NCBI GenBank assembly: GCA_944325835.1
Contig: CALVBO010000003.1
Span: forward strand, 124,001-188,000
Length of the DNA: 64,000 nucleotides
From: Candidatus Gastranaerophilales bacterium
GTDB taxonomy: Bacteria; Cyanobacteriota; Vampirovibrionia; Gastranaerophilales; Gastranaerophilaceae
Direction of reading: 5' to 3'
Position 1 is the first letter of the stretch. Each line of letters starts with the position of its first letter. The notes below the pieces were generated by a model. It was not told the origin of the DNA. It saw only the letters and a list, made by a program, of their open reading frames with translations, and made no database searches. The position numbers were made by a program, and so were the translations under genes. This document shows, one piece after another, positions 63,134-64,000 of this stretch.

Positions 63134-64000
63134 TTAATTTTGAGCTTCCATTTTTCTAAGACAGTGTCTGAAATATGTAAGCATTATAATACACAGAACA
63201 ATTGCGCTCACAATCAGGCTTATCCAGAAGCCTAAAATCGTCAGGTTATATTTAAAAGCAAGCGTATAGCCCAGCGGAATTGAAATCAGCCAGTACGCCG
63301 TAAAGTTTGAAATCATAACGATTTTGGTATTCTTCAAGCCCTTGAAAATTCCGGCAAGGGAAATTTGCAGCCCGTCGAAGATTTGGAAAATCCCGAGAAA
63401 AATAACAACAGGAACTGTAATTTTTATCAGTTCCGCATCTTTTGTAAAGAAACCGATTAACGTAGAAGGGAATAAGGTTACAACCACGGCGCTTATTGCC
63501 ATAAAGCCCGTTGCCATTGCCATACCAATAAAGGAATAGCGTTTGAAATCCACCAAATTTTTAGCGCCGTTTGCATAACCGGTTTTAACAGCAATGGCAT
63601 TCGCAATCGCCAGCGGAACCATAAATGAAACGGTCGTCAGTGTACAGATAATATTTTGCGCTGCCGCATAAACGCCCGAAACTTTACCTAAGAATATAAC
63701 AATAATATTAAACGCGACAAATTCTACAAGAATTGCGCAGGAAATCGGCAGCCCTACCTGGATTAAAGTTTTATAAAAACCGGTTCGGTGATAATTTCTC
63801 GGGTGCATTTTGTACAATGCGTAAAAATACAGGCTTAAGCCCATAACATATCGTACAATCAAGCTGGCAATAGCAAGCCCCGCGACTCCCAGCGATGGGA
63901 TAGGGCCCCAGCCGAAAACCAGAACTATATTCAAAAATACATTTAAAAATACGCAAAATACAGTTACAAGATTAGGTATGAATACTATTTCAAACGCTTG
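63134..64000 (-). CDS. MATE-family efflux transporter, 5' end outside window
   Basis: The frame is open to the window edge on the minus strand, giving the C-terminal 288 residues of a protein normally near 450. The first visible part reads QAFEIVFIPNLVTVFCVFLN, then NIVLVFGWGPIPSLGVAGLAIA, the typical end of the first MATE half, and the second half is complete with about six membrane segments. It exports cationic compounds with sodium or protons. The true start lies beyond 64000. Confidence 0.88.
   Translation of the reverse strand, partial: QAFEIVFIPNLVTVFCVFLNVFLNIVLVFGWGPIPSLGVAGLAIASLIVRYVMGLSLYFYALYKMHPRNYHRTGFYKTLIQVGLPISCAILVEFVAFNIIVIFLGKVSGVYAAAQNIICTLTTVSFMVPLAIANAIAVKTGYANGAKNLVDFKRYSFIGMAMATGFMAISAVVVTLFPSTLIGFFTKDAELIKITVPVVIFLGIFQIFDGLQISLAGIFKGLKNTKIVMISNFTAYWLISIPLGYTLAFKYNLTILGFWISLIVSAIVLCIIMLTYFRHCLRKMEAQN

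Overview
The window reads as chromosomal DNA of an AT-rich, Gram-negative (diderm) gut-type bacterium. The best match I can infer is a non-photosynthetic relative of Cyanobacteria (Vampirovibrionia/'Melainabacteria', order Gastranaerophilales). The reasons are an OprP-type porin, an MCE/MlaD protein and a TolC-type channel (outer membrane), a lysine/arginine-rich S21, and two prepilin-like proteins with an FTMAEILLSL-type N-terminus followed by a lectin-like C-terminus. This assignment is inference; no rRNA gene is present.

Layout. 1-16.7 kb: glutamate dehydrogenase; a minus-strand set of an EndoQ-like nuclease fused to a UvrD helicase, a GT-C-like membrane protein and a UbiA-family prenyltransferase; Fic and TPR proteins; a short gene with a structured leader; a two-subunit CoA-transferase; an AsmA-like protein; a WG-repeat protein; a family 4 uracil-DNA glycosylase; a SIMPL protein with a serpin-like secreted partner. 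16.8-30.3 kb: pyruvate kinase, a secreted nuclease facing an XRE regulator across a palindromic operator, porin, rpsU, patatin, MlaD-like protein, a MarR/EmrA/EmrB/TolC efflux set, thymidylate kinase. 30.7-35.9 kb: rpmG, tRNA-Trp, secE, nusG, rplK, rplA, then a HepT/MntA toxin-antitoxin pair, coaD and its coiled-coil neighbour. 36-46 kb: an AddAB-like double helicase with a separate nuclease, alr, a dihydrolipoamide dehydrogenase, lipA, wecB. 46-52 kb: an M48 protease operon, a prepilin-like gene with a 14-G tract, a family 2 glycosyltransferase. 52-59 kb: a cell-wall operon murF-mraY-murD-ftsW-murG-folC. 59-64 kb: an XRE regulator facing a second prepilin-like gene, a second family 4 UDG, an alanine/sodium symporter, and a MATE transporter cut by the window end.

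The most unusual signal is a dispersed palindromic repeat (called F1 here). Five copies share fixed ends (TGTCCGAGAAA ... GAACTGCTTTATT) and a 9-10 bp stem whose variable dinucleotide changes in step on both sides. Two copies lie in frame inside protein-coding sequence (alr and the signal peptide of a secreted protein), and two others supply the TAA stop of the neighbouring gene. A second repeat family (F2) lies in the 5' part of the first prepilin-like gene, beside the poly-G tract. A second recurring feature is genes whose -10 box sits 6-9 nt before the ATG with no Shine-Dalgarno sequence, which predicts leaderless mRNAs.
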